Of a DNA stretch of 5,320 nucleotides, positions 1 through 5,320 are shown in pieces. The translations under genes were made by a program, and so were the position numbers. How positions within the stretch are numbered: the stretch's first letter is position 1; every line of letters starts with the position of its first letter. The stretch is taken from positions 1-5,320 of the forward strand of contig WREJ01000089.1 of the NCBI GenBank assembly GCA_009779395.1, given 5' to 3'. The notes beneath the pieces are model-generated. The model was not told the DNA's origin. It saw only the letters and a program-made list of their open reading frames with translations, and ran no database searches. Origin of the DNA: Coriobacteriia bacterium. Lineage in GTDB: Bacteria; Actinomycetota; Coriobacteriia; WRKU01; WQUG01.

Positions 1-1715
1 AGCGACCAGTGTGCCTGGGCGGGAATGCCGCGCTGCAAGCAGGTCGCAAGCTGACCAAGAGTCGAGCATACCGCAGCACCAAAACGCTCGGCTATGCCAT
101 AGTAGGTATCGAGTTCACTGTCTGCCGCGATACGGGGCAGTATGGGTACGATTTCTGGTCGTATGTGCTGGTCTGCATCTGCAGGAAGTAGATCCTCGAC
201 ACTCACCTCTGCCAGCAGCCAGGCATTCATCTGCGCCTGGGTCGCACCAGCGTTAAGCACGGCACGCGCCGCACTAAGCGAGCCGACCACCGCAACAATA
301 TCGGGGTTCAGGTCGCGCTTAAGCTTGCGCTGGGGCAGATTGTCGCGCAGTGCCTGCTTTTGTGCTGCCTTTAGTGCTTCTGCTGTGCGCAGCGATGCCT
401 TCCCGGCAAAAAATCGCTGATCCTCATAATTGGCAATCGCCGCACGCCGCGCCTGATGCAGGGTCGAAAAGCCCATACCCGCCTGTGCGTCCAGTTGCAG
501 GTCAAGCGTGCCCATCCCGTAAGGTGTGTTGCCTAGCCTGCCTAGATGCACGCGAACTTCGTCTGCTGTCAGTGGCTTTGTGCGTGCGGTCTGCACCGCC
601 TCGCCTTCAAAACGTCCCCCATTGCCCTGCGCATCACTGACCGCAACTACCAGTGGCTCGCCCACCACAATGTGTGCGCTGAAATCGAGAAGTTGGCGAA
701 AATCCTGCACGCGAGCGCTGGCATCTGCAGCACGATCTGCCAGCAATTGTTGCGCCGCAGCTGTTGTCGGGTTTTTTATGCGGAGGTAGTCCATGAAGTC
801 CCCACCCTGCTGCGCTTGCAAATAGCCTGCTGTCAGCGCACGGTTAAAGGCATCGACCAGGGTTGTGTCAGCGGGTGATGGACTCTGCTCCTCCGCCTCG
901 GCTTCTGCTGCTTGTTCTATCGCATCAAGGGCAGTGCGATAGCTGCTGACCACAGCGGCAACATAGCTGGGCTTTTTCATGCGACCTTCGATTTTAAGCG
1001 AGGTGACGCCCGCAGCATGGATGCGCGGCAGATAGTCAATGGCGCAGAGGTCTTTTGGTGACAGCAGATAGGGGCCCGCCGTCTGATGCAGCGTCCCGCG
1101 ATGGTCGATTAGCTCGTAGGGCAGACGGCAGGGCTGCGCGCAGAGGCCTCGGTTGGCGCTGCGCCGTCCCACCAGCGAAGAAAACAGACACTGACCCGAA
1201 TAACACACGCAGAGCGCGCCGTGTCCAAAGACCTCGACCTCGACACCCTGCTCGCGACCGACAGCAGCAAGTACCTCGATTTGTTCAAGCGACAGCTCGC
1301 GACTGAGGGTCACGCGCGCAACACCCAGTTGTGCGAGGGCACGCAGCGTATCAGAACTATGCACATTCATCTGAGTCGAGGCATGTATGCGCAGCTGCGG
1401 CAGGTGCTTGCGCAAGCAGGTCAGCAGACCAAAATCCTGAACGATTATCGCATCGACACCGTCTGCCCAGCTGTCAGCAGCCAGCTGAATTGCCTGGTCG
1501 TACTCCTCTTGAAGGATGATGGTGTTAAGCGTCAGATACACCTTGCAGTCAAAAAGATGCGCCAGACGCGTCAGCCCGGCAAGCTCTGTCTGCTTGATGT
1601 TGGCAGCCAGACGACGTGCGTTTAGCGTTTCGACACCCAAGTAAATGGCACGTGCGCCACTGCCCAGAGCTGCGTAAAAGGCCTCTTTGCTTCCTGCGGG
1701 TGCTAAGAGTTCCAC
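1..1715 (-). CDS. U32 family protein with DUF3656 domain (probable RNA hydroxylation factor), 3' partial
   Basis: 571 codons are visible with no frame break; the C-terminus lies beyond the left edge. The protein opens with ELLAPAGSKEAFYAAL and IYLGVE (residues 2-29), the usual start of U32 proteins. The U32 signature EVFGHGALCVCYSGQC is at residues 161-176, followed by RSANRGLCAQPCR (185-197), SPKDLC (219-224) and SLKIEGRMK (239-247). Cys169, Cys176, Cys192 or Cys196, and Cys224 are candidate [4Fe-4S] ligands by comparison with UbiU/UbiV. Residues about 350-435 match DUF3656 (ARTKPL, LGNTPYG, then a RRAAI helix). A second barrel-like half begins near 470. Residues 265-285 form an acidic Ala/Glu-rich linker. 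U32 members were long called collagenase-like peptidases, but characterised relatives (RlhA on 23S rRNA, TrhP on tRNA) hydroxylate RNA. The DUF3656 module makes an RlhA-like role the best guess; the substrate cannot be told from the sequence. The GTG start is chosen because GGTGGA lies 6 bases upstream and the family motif begins at the next codon. An in-frame ATG at 1778 would add 21 residues unlike the family and sits against the upstream terminator. Confidence 0.9.
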   Translation of the reverse strand, partial: MELLAPAGSKEAFYAALGSGARAIYLGVETLNARRLAANIKQTELAGLTRLAHLFDCKVYLTLNTIILQEEYDQAIQLAADSWADGVDAIIVQDFGLLTCLRKHLPQLRIHASTQMNVHSSDTLRALAQLGVARVTLSRELSLEQIEVLAAVGREQGVEVEVFGHGALCVCYSGQCLFSSLVGRRSANRGLCAQPCRLPYELIDHRGTLHQTAGPYLLSPKDLCAIDYLPRIHAAGVTSLKIEGRMKKPSYVAAVVSSYRTALDAIEQAAEAEAEEQSPSPADTTLVDAFNRALTAGYLQAQQGGDFMDYLRIKNPTTAAAQQLLADRAADASARVQDFRQLLDFSAHIVVGEPLVVAVSDAQGNGGRFEGEAVQTARTKPLTADEVRVHLGRLGNTPYGMGTLDLQLDAQAGMGFSTLHQARRAAIANYEDQRFFAGKASLRTAEALKAAQKQALRDNLPQRKLKRDLNPDIVAVVGSLSAARAVLNAGATQAQMNAWLLAEVSVEDLLPADADQHIRPEIVPILPRIAADSELDTYYGIAERFGAAVCSTLGQLATCLQRGIPAQAHWS

Positions 1716-1721
1716 GAGGTG

Positions 1722-1727
1722 TCCACC
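1722..1727 (-). promoter_or_regulatory. Ribosome binding site deciding the GTG start of the U32 gene
   Basis: GGTGGA on the minus strand ends 6 bases before the GTG at 1715. The alternative in-frame ATG at 1778 has no comparable purine-rich site in front of it. An out-of-frame ATG at 1729 gives only an 8-codon peptide ending in TAG. Confidence 0.55.
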
Positions 1728-1768
1728 ATACTTTCTGTTAATAGAATTATGCGTGCGAGTGCTTATGT

Positions 1769-1777
1769 ATTCTACCA
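1769..1777 (-). promoter_or_regulatory. Candidate extended -10 promoter of the U32 gene
   Basis: The minus strand reads TGGTAGAAT, matching the extended -10 form TGnTATAAT at all but one position. No convincing -35 is seen upstream, as expected for an extended -10 promoter and because the preceding bases belong to the terminator of the pilin-like gene. The predicted transcript start is near 1762, about 47 bases before the GTG. If real, it rules out the upstream ATG at 1778, which would lie outside the transcript. Confidence 0.4.
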
Positions 1778-1781
1778 TCCC

Positions 1782-1825
1782 ACATAAGAAAAGAACCCCA
1801 CAGAAACACTCTCTGCGGGGTTCTT
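1782..1825 (-). terminator. Intrinsic terminator of the pilin-like gene
   Basis: A perfect 9-bp stem (AAGAACCCC at 1791-1799, GGGGTTCTT at 1817-1825) is followed, after one A/C mismatch, by an inner 4-bp stem (CAGA/TCTG) and a 7-base loop. Read on the minus strand it is followed by TTCTTAT, so the T-rich stretch (stem arm included) is TTCTTTTCTTAT. It starts about 70 bases after the stop of the pilin-like gene and ends just before the U32 promoter, so the two minus-strand genes are probably separate units. On the plus strand the following bases are less T-rich, so minus-strand use is favoured. Confidence 0.85.
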
Positions 1826-1846
1826 CCACACTTGCTTGTCTGTTTC

Positions 1847-1866
1847 GCTAGCAAACTTTCACTAGC
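1847..1866. repeat. Short inverted repeat in the 3' untranslated region of the pilin-like gene
   Basis: GCTAG (1847-1851) and CTAGC (1862-1866) form a 5-bp stem around a 10-base loop, between the stop codon and the terminator. It is weak and may be chance. It could be a minor 3' hairpin in the mRNA; no T-run follows, so it is not a second terminator. Confidence 0.25.
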
Positions 1867-1895
1867 AGAGTACGTCCAAAACTCTGGAGAAACTC

Positions 1896-3149
1896 TTAGT
1901 AGTACAGTACTGGCAGCTCTTCAATGCGTCTGCGCTGACGTGATGCTACCATCAGGGCAAGCAGTGCTGATGCCATACCCAGTACAACAACAAAGGATAG
2001 TGACTCGAGGAGCAGACCCGTTACCGTAACCTCCATATAGGTGTTGATAAAGCGTGCAGCGTTTGCGCCACTGTCTGCTACCAACTGTGCTCCCGTTGAC
2101 AGATCCTGACCTGCAGAAACTGCTCCTACTACCTCAGGCAGTCCGCCTCCGATCTGAACGGTCGCAGACGCTGTGTAGTCGGCTGTTCCCGTCTCGACAA
2201 TTACATAGGTCGCGCCAACAGGCAGTTCCGTAAAGCGCAGTTCCTGATTGTGACGTAGCTGAACCTGCTGTGTTGTTCCCCAGACAAAGGTGATAGGTAA
2301 ACTGGCATCGCCAACGACCTCTCCTGCGTCGTCAAGGGTAACAATGTAGGCTGTACCACCAGGGATTACTGGACTACGCTCGATGGCAGGAGCAAGCAGC
2401 GTTACGCCAAAGTTAAAAAGACGCGTACGGTCAGCAAAGTCACCCGCAACTTTTTTGCTCAGACTGAGAGCCACATCATTCAGGTTTGTCGGATCGGTAC
2501 CACCTGTAGTCTTGGTGAAGGTATTAACAAAACGCATGTTGCTTTCGTTGCCTGGCCCACCAGGAGTAACATCGATCTTTTCACCCGTACCTGGCTCTTG
2601 ACCTTCTACTGCTGCTGTTGCATACACCGCGTACACATACGGTCCGTCTGCACCGTCACGTACATAAACGTGCAGATAGTATTTTGCCTGCGAGAATATC
2701 ATTTCTGACTGATCGGGCAGAGTCTGTCCACCGGTAAGAGTAGTGAGCTCTGATACCTCGAACAAAAAGATACCCGCATGAGGGAAAAACGCCGTTTCAT
2801 TATCACCTGTCAGGGTCAAGAAGGGATCTGACTCTTTTGTCAGAGTAAGAACTCCATCAACTGCTGTTGTCGTATCAGCACTGGTGAAATCAATGGTCAC
2901 ATCTTCAATAGATGCATTGGGAGTTCCCGTCAGTGGTCTGACCAGATCAAACTCGAAGGTAAAGGTGACATCAGGTGTTGTCGTGCCTGCCGGCATTTGC
3001 AAATTCTTTGTTAGAGCTGCCTGTGCCGGATTTGTCTCGGTCGCCCCTGGCCAGGTGTTTGTTGCAAATGCAGACGCGAATGCAAGTGCACTCAGAGCGA
3101 CTGCCAACACAAGTACCAGAAGCAGCTTTGGTAGATATTTCCTTTTCAT
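1896..3149 (-). CDS. Secreted, membrane-anchored pilin-like protein with two isopeptide-type domains (Spy0128/FctA-like)
   Basis: The product has 417 residues. Residues 1-29 are a Sec signal peptide: basic KRK, a Leu/Val/Ala core, and probable cleavage after AFA. Two modules follow. Module 1 (about 44-215) carries Lys48 (ALTKNL), FLFEVSE at 128-134 (Glu131 or Glu134) and RFVNTF (Asn209). Module 2 (about 224-372) carries Lys232/Lys233 (SKKVAGDFAD), LPVGATYVIVE ending at Glu319, and RFINTY (Asn369). This Lys...Glu...Asn order, with the Asn in the last strand, is the arrangement that forms Lys-Asn isopeptide bonds in streptococcal pilin Spy0128; the assignment here rests on motif position only. 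Residues about 379-402 are a transmembrane helix followed by RQRRR and a tail ending VLYY. The sequence before the helix, VTVTG (374-378), resembles a sorting signal but lacks the Leu-Pro of LPXTG, so sortase attachment is uncertain. No sortase gene is in view. The likely role is surface display or adhesion; the ligand is unknown. The ATG at 3149 is the only sensible start, since an in-frame TAG lies three codons upstream. It has only a weak ribosome site. Confidence 0.87.
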   Translation of the reverse strand: MKRKYLPKLLLVLVLAVALSALAFASAFATNTWPGATETNPAQAALTKNLQMPAGTTTPDVTFTFEFDLVRPLTGTPNASIEDVTIDFTSADTTTAVDGVLTLTKESDPFLTLTGDNETAFFPHAGIFLFEVSELTTLTGGQTLPDQSEMIFSQAKYYLHVYVRDGADGPYVYAVYATAAVEGQEPGTGEKIDVTPGGPGNESNMRFVNTFTKTTGGTDPTNLNDVALSLSKKVAGDFADRTRLFNFGVTLLAPAIERSPVIPGGTAYIVTLDDAGEVVGDASLPITFVWGTTQQVQLRHNQELRFTELPVGATYVIVETGTADYTASATVQIGGGLPEVVGAVSAGQDLSTGAQLVADSGANAARFINTYMEVTVTGLLLESLSFVVVLGMASALLALMVASRQRRRIEELPVLYY

Positions 3150-3199
3150 AATACGCTAATCCATTTCTGGCGGTACTCTGTTTATGCCTGTTAATCAAG

Positions 3200-3208
3200 C
3201 TCCTTCCT
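3200..3208 (-). promoter_or_regulatory. Strong Shine-Dalgarno-like sequence distant from the pilin-like start codon
   Basis: The minus strand reads AGGAAGGAG, a near-perfect ribosome site, but the ATG of the pilin-like gene is 50 bases further on. No ATG or GTG lies at normal distance; the nearest candidate, TTG at 3198, is only 1 base away. The site may be a ribosome standby site, the remnant of a lost leader peptide, or chance. Confidence 0.35.
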
Positions 3209-3271
3209 ATGTCAAAGCACACATGCTGCGCGCCCATCTTTAGTTTGCGTTCGCCTCAAATGGTTTACCTC

Positions 3272-3337
3272 GGAATCGGAAATGTGCATTTCAGCATATC
3301 ATTTACTAAAACAGTCACATTTACCCTATCCGAATCC
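3272..3337 (-). repeat. Long interrupted inverted repeat at the predicted 5' end of the pilin-like transcript
   Basis: On the minus strand GGATTCGG (3337-3330) pairs with CCGATTCC (3279-3272) with one central T-T mismatch. Then AAATGTG (3322-3316) pairs perfectly with CACATTT (3286-3280). The outer and inner stems are contiguous on the 3' side and separated by a 7-base bulge (ATAGGGT) on the 5' side; the terminal loop is 29 bases. The repeat begins one base after the -10 box, so it would form the extreme 5' end of the mRNA. It could stabilise the transcript, be part of a regulatory RNA fold, or act as a DNA-binding site for a regulator. It does not match a riboswitch class I can name. Confidence 0.5.
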
Positions 3338-3338
3338 A

Positions 3339-3366
3339 ATTATACAGCCCACATAACAAAAATCAA
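3339..3366 (-). promoter_or_regulatory. Promoter of the pilin-like gene
   Basis: On the minus strand TTGATT (3366-3361) is separated by 16 bases from a perfect TATAAT (3344-3339). Four of six -35 bases match TTGACA. The predicted start is near 3332, giving a leader of about 180 bases before the ATG at 3149. The form is that of a housekeeping (sigma-A/sigma-70 type) promoter. Confidence 0.65.
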
Positions 3367-3531
3367 GTCTCTGGACAATAATTTTCCCTTTGGTTTATTC
3401 AGAAAAGACTCTCTGTGCCTATATCGCATACAAAAACACCCCCTGACACAGAAAGCCAACAATCAGTGCTGCGAAAATGACAAGAAGAACACAAATCGCG
3501 CACAGAGGAGCCACGCAACAGCACTACTGGG

Positions 3532-3537
3532 TATAAT
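3532..3537 (+). promoter_or_regulatory. Candidate -10 box of the penicillin-binding protein gene
   Basis: A perfect TATAAT lies in the sequence ACTGGGTATAATCAC. No good -35 is found 15-18 bases upstream (AGCCAC at 17-base spacing). The predicted transcript start near 3544 would give a leader of about 80 bases containing the hairpin at 3554-3572. The -35 weakness lowers confidence. Confidence 0.4.
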
Positions 3538-3553
3538 CACAGCGGTTATTTGC

Positions 3554-3572
3554 GCAGGGGTCTGTCCCCTGC
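3554..3572 (+). other. Hairpin in the leader of the penicillin-binding protein gene
   Basis: GCAGGGG (3554-3560) and CCCCTGC (3566-3572) form a perfect 7-bp GC-rich stem around the 5-base loop TCTGT. No T-run follows on the plus strand, and the opposite strand continues GCAAATAACC, so it is not a typical terminator in either direction. It ends 51 bases before the ATG and 34 bases before AAGGAG, so it does not hide the ribosome site directly. It may be an mRNA-stabilising or attenuator-type hairpin, or an operator. Confidence 0.5.
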
Positions 3573-3606
3573 CGCTTGAAAGATCTTGCAGGTTTAGCTA
3601 AAGGCG

Positions 3607-3612
3607 AAGGAG
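3607..3612 (+). promoter_or_regulatory. Ribosome binding site of the penicillin-binding protein gene
   Basis: AAGGAG lies 11 bases before the ATG at 3624, slightly longer than the usual spacing but the only ATG it could serve. It fixes the start chosen for this gene. Confidence 0.65.
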
Positions 3613-3623
3613 TACGTCCATTT

Positions 3624-5320
3624 ATGTCAAGATTTGCCCGTCGCAGTCGTGCACACAAACGTAAATCCCGGCTTGTACGTATCCAGTTCAGCGTTGTTGC
3701 TGTCATAATTCTGGTCATACTCCTCACTTTTTTTGGCGCGATGACCGCTGTTGCCCTGGTTGCCTTTAGCTGGCTCGAAGATTTGCCCGACTACAATGAG
3801 CCGGGTGCCTTTGACACCTCGCAGCCAACGCGCGTCTATGCAAATGACGGTACGCTAATTGCCCGCCTGTTTTTGGAAAACCGTGAACCCATTGCCAAGG
3901 AGGCAATGTCTCCCTATATATTGCAGGCGATTGTTGCTGTTGAAGACGAGCGTTTCTTTGACCATGACGGAGTCGACCCCCAAGGTATTGCGCGTGCAGC
4001 TGTTATGACAGCGATGGGATCGCGCGAGGGAGGCTCGACCATCACACAGCAATACATTCGTCAGACAATCTTGCGTGACGAGGCGCAAGATATTACGCTA
4101 CGTCGTAAGTTTCGCGAGGCCTTTTTAGCCCTTGAAGTCGAGAAGTACTTTAGCAAGGAAGAAATCCTTGCCATGTATCTAAATACCGTCTATTTTGGTG
4201 AGGGTGCTCACGGAATTCAGGCAGCAAGTCTGACCTATTTTGGCAAGCCAGCCAGTGATCTTGACCTCGCAGAAGCAGCACTGCTTGCGGGTATCCCTCA
4301 AAGACCCAATGCGCTAAACCCCTACCGCAACCCCGAAAATCCTGAACTGACGCTTGCGCGGCGCGCACACGTGCTAAATCGCATGTTCGAAAACGACATG
4401 ATTACTGATGAAGAACGTCGTGAGGCCAGCGAAAGCGAACTGGTTTTGTCGCGCATCGAAAACCCCGATCAGGGCATTTACGATGCCCACTACTTTGTTG
4501 CCCACGTGCGCCGTGAACTGCAAAGGCGTTTTACTCAGGCAGAGGTTTTCAGTGGCGGACTTTCGGTATACACCACTATTGATTTAGACTTGCAGCGGGC
4601 AGCAGAACAAGCTGTCTGGAACGGCATTGGTGCTGCAGGCCCCGAGGGTGCACTGGTCTCTATCGAAGCAGATACCGGCAAGGTCATCGCAATGGTTGGT
4701 GGACGCAGCTACGAAGCCAGCAACTTTAATCTGGCAACGCAAGCCCTGCGGCAGGCAGGGAGTTCCTTTAAAACCTTTGGTTTGGTTGCGGCAATTGAGG
4801 CAGGTATGTCCCCCAGTTTTCAGGTTGATGCCTCGTCCCCAGCGACTATCGGTACAGGACGGACTCCCTGGATTGTTAATAATTCTGAAGGCTCGGGGCG
4901 TGGCATGATGTCTTTGCAGCGAGCAACCATGGTGTCGATCAACACCGTCTATGCACGCATCATCAACGAGATTGGTGCTGACAAGTTGGTTGACAGCGCC
5001 GAGCGTATGGGCATTCGAACACCACTTCAGCCCTACCCCTCTGTTGTTCTGGGTGCCCAGGGCGTGACCGTGTTGGACATGGCGTCTGCCTATGCAACGC
5101 TTGCGACGGGCGGCATTTATCACGAACCTGTCTACATTACCAAGGTCATCGACCGCAACGACAAAGAAATCTATGAACTAGAGGTCGAGGGAGAGCGCGT
5201 CCTAACCCCTGAGGTCTCTTGGGCAGTGACCCGTGTGCTTGAAAGCGTCGTAACAGGCGGCACGGCAACACGTGCGCGTATCTCTGGCTGGCAGGTTGCT
5301 GGCAAGACAGGTACCAGTCA
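3624..5320 (+). CDS. Class A penicillin-binding protein (peptidoglycan glycosyltransferase/transpeptidase), 3' partial
   Basis: 565 codons are visible; the C-terminus lies past the right edge. It polymerises lipid II into glycan strands and cross-links the peptides on the outer face of the membrane. A basic cytoplasmic tail (RFARRSRAHKRKSR, 3-16) precedes a single transmembrane anchor at about 22-48. The GT51 glycosyltransferase domain (about 70-230) shows EDERFFDHDGVD (107-118), GGSTITQQ (136-143), RRKFREAFLALEVEK (160-174) and ILAMYLNTVYFGEGAHGIQAA (from 181). Glu107 and Glu165 fit the two catalytic glutamates of the family, 58 residues apart. The transpeptidase domain begins near 340 and has all three motifs: SSFK (380-383, active Ser380), SIN (438-440) and KTGT (561-564). 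The active serine sits in QAGSSFKTF instead of the more common PGSSFKP. Both activities appear intact. The start is set by AAGGAG 11 bases upstream. The gene diverges from the pilin-like gene and has its own candidate promoter. What follows KTGTS, such as a Pro/Gly-rich tail, is unseen. Confidence 0.96.
   Translation, partial: MSRFARRSRAHKRKSRLVRIQFSVVAVIILVILLTFFGAMTAVALVAFSWLEDLPDYNEPGAFDTSQPTRVYANDGTLIARLFLENREPIAKEAMSPYILQAIVAVEDERFFDHDGVDPQGIARAAVMTAMGSREGGSTITQQYIRQTILRDEAQDITLRRKFREAFLALEVEKYFSKEEILAMYLNTVYFGEGAHGIQAASLTYFGKPASDLDLAEAALLAGIPQRPNALNPYRNPENPELTLARRAHVLNRMFENDMITDEERREASESELVLSRIENPDQGIYDAHYFVAHVRRELQRRFTQAEVFSGGLSVYTTIDLDLQRAAEQAVWNGIGAAGPEGALVSIEADTGKVIAMVGGRSYEASNFNLATQALRQAGSSFKTFGLVAAIEAGMSPSFQVDASSPATIGTGRTPWIVNNSEGSGRGMMSLQRATMVSINTVYARIINEIGADKLVDSAERMGIRTPLQPYPSVVLGAQGVTVLDMASAYATLATGGIYHEPVYITKVIDRNDKEIYELEVEGERVLTPEVSWAVTRVLESVVTGGTATRARISGWQVAGKTGTS

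Larger units (their letters stand above)
3150..3623. other. Divergent intergenic region, 474 bases
   Basis: This stretch separates the start codons of the pilin-like gene (minus) and the penicillin-binding protein gene (plus). It is visibly richer in A and T than the coding parts, especially between 3290 and 3510. It holds the promoters and leaders described separately. An open reading frame of 130 codons on the plus strand (3209-3601) has no ribosome site, no recognisable domain and runs through both promoter regions, so I do not call it. Between about 3370 and 3525 I see nothing I can name. Confidence 0.7.

Noticed and set aside
1055..1625. Plus-strand frames opposite the U32 gene (1055-1306, 1221-1625)
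   Set aside because: They mirror the conserved U32 signature region on the other strand; the minus-strand reading matches a known family throughout.
1776..1778. ATG at 1778 as the start of the U32 gene
   Set aside because: The added 21 residues do not look like the family, there is no ribosome site, and the codon overlaps the candidate -10 box right after the terminator.
1791..1825. Use of the terminator in the plus direction as well
   Set aside because: There is no plus-strand gene upstream of it in this window and the bases after the stem on that strand are C/A-interrupted.
2971..3237. 88-codon Cys-rich frame on the minus strand overlapping the signal peptide of the pilin-like gene
   Set aside because: It is an out-of-phase reading of the Ala/Leu-rich signal peptide codons, lacks a ribosome site at its ATG, and the overlapping frame is clearly the real gene.
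3209..3275. Resemblance of the pilin-like leader (GGTAAACC then ACGCAAA) to a c-di-GMP-I (GEMM) riboswitch
   Set aside because: Only two short strings match. The hairpin between them with its GNRA loop is missing (only about 11 bases separate them), and the second stem with its receptor is not seen. A covariance-model search would settle it.
3209..3601. 130-codon open frame on the plus strand in the divergent intergenic region
   Set aside because: It has no ribosome site, no recognisable domain and low-complexity composition, and it runs across both predicted promoters.
4584..5123. 179-codon frame on the minus strand inside the penicillin-binding protein gene
   Set aside because: It is antisense to a region with intact transpeptidase motifs and shows no family features of its own.

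Overview
The window holds three protein genes and their control regions. On the minus strand are a U32-family protein (3' end off the left edge) and, upstream of it, a secreted two-domain pilin-like surface protein. On the plus strand, divergent from the pilin-like gene, is a class A penicillin-binding protein that runs off the right edge. There is no RNA gene, insertion sequence, CRISPR array or origin that I can support.

The host looks like a Gram-positive bacterium. The surface protein has the layout of isopeptide-bonded pilins: signal peptide, two beta-rich modules ending in FxNTF/FxNTY, then a C-terminal hydrophobic helix and basic tail. The U32 protein (HGALCVCYSGQC motif with a DUF3656 module) and the penicillin-binding protein (QAGSSFKTF around the active serine) resemble, from memory, sequences of the Actinomycetota class Coriobacteriia (Atopobium/Olsenella-like). 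That placement is an inference without database support.

Layout: 1-1715 (minus) U32/DUF3656 protein, probably an RNA hydroxylation factor of the RlhA/TrhP superfamily. 1716-1895 intergenic, with an intrinsic terminator (1791-1825) for the pilin-like gene and an extended -10 promoter for the U32 gene immediately after it. 1896-3149 (minus) pilin-like protein. 3150-3623 a 474-base divergent intergenic region, with a good sigma-A-type promoter for the pilin-like gene, a long and potentially structured leader, a consensus -10 for the penicillin-binding protein and a 7-bp hairpin in that gene's leader. 3624-5320 (plus) bifunctional peptidoglycan glycosyltransferase/transpeptidase.

The terminator between the two minus-strand genes argues that they are separate transcription units, so the three genes are probably neighbours rather than one pathway. 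The penicillin-binding protein builds the wall and the pilin-like protein is displayed at the envelope; the U32 protein most likely acts on RNA. The points most worth a second look are the degenerate sorting signal of the pilin-like protein and its long leader, which has an inverted repeat at the predicted transcript start and a strong Shine-Dalgarno sequence far from the start codon. I see no clear evidence of a new multi-gene system.
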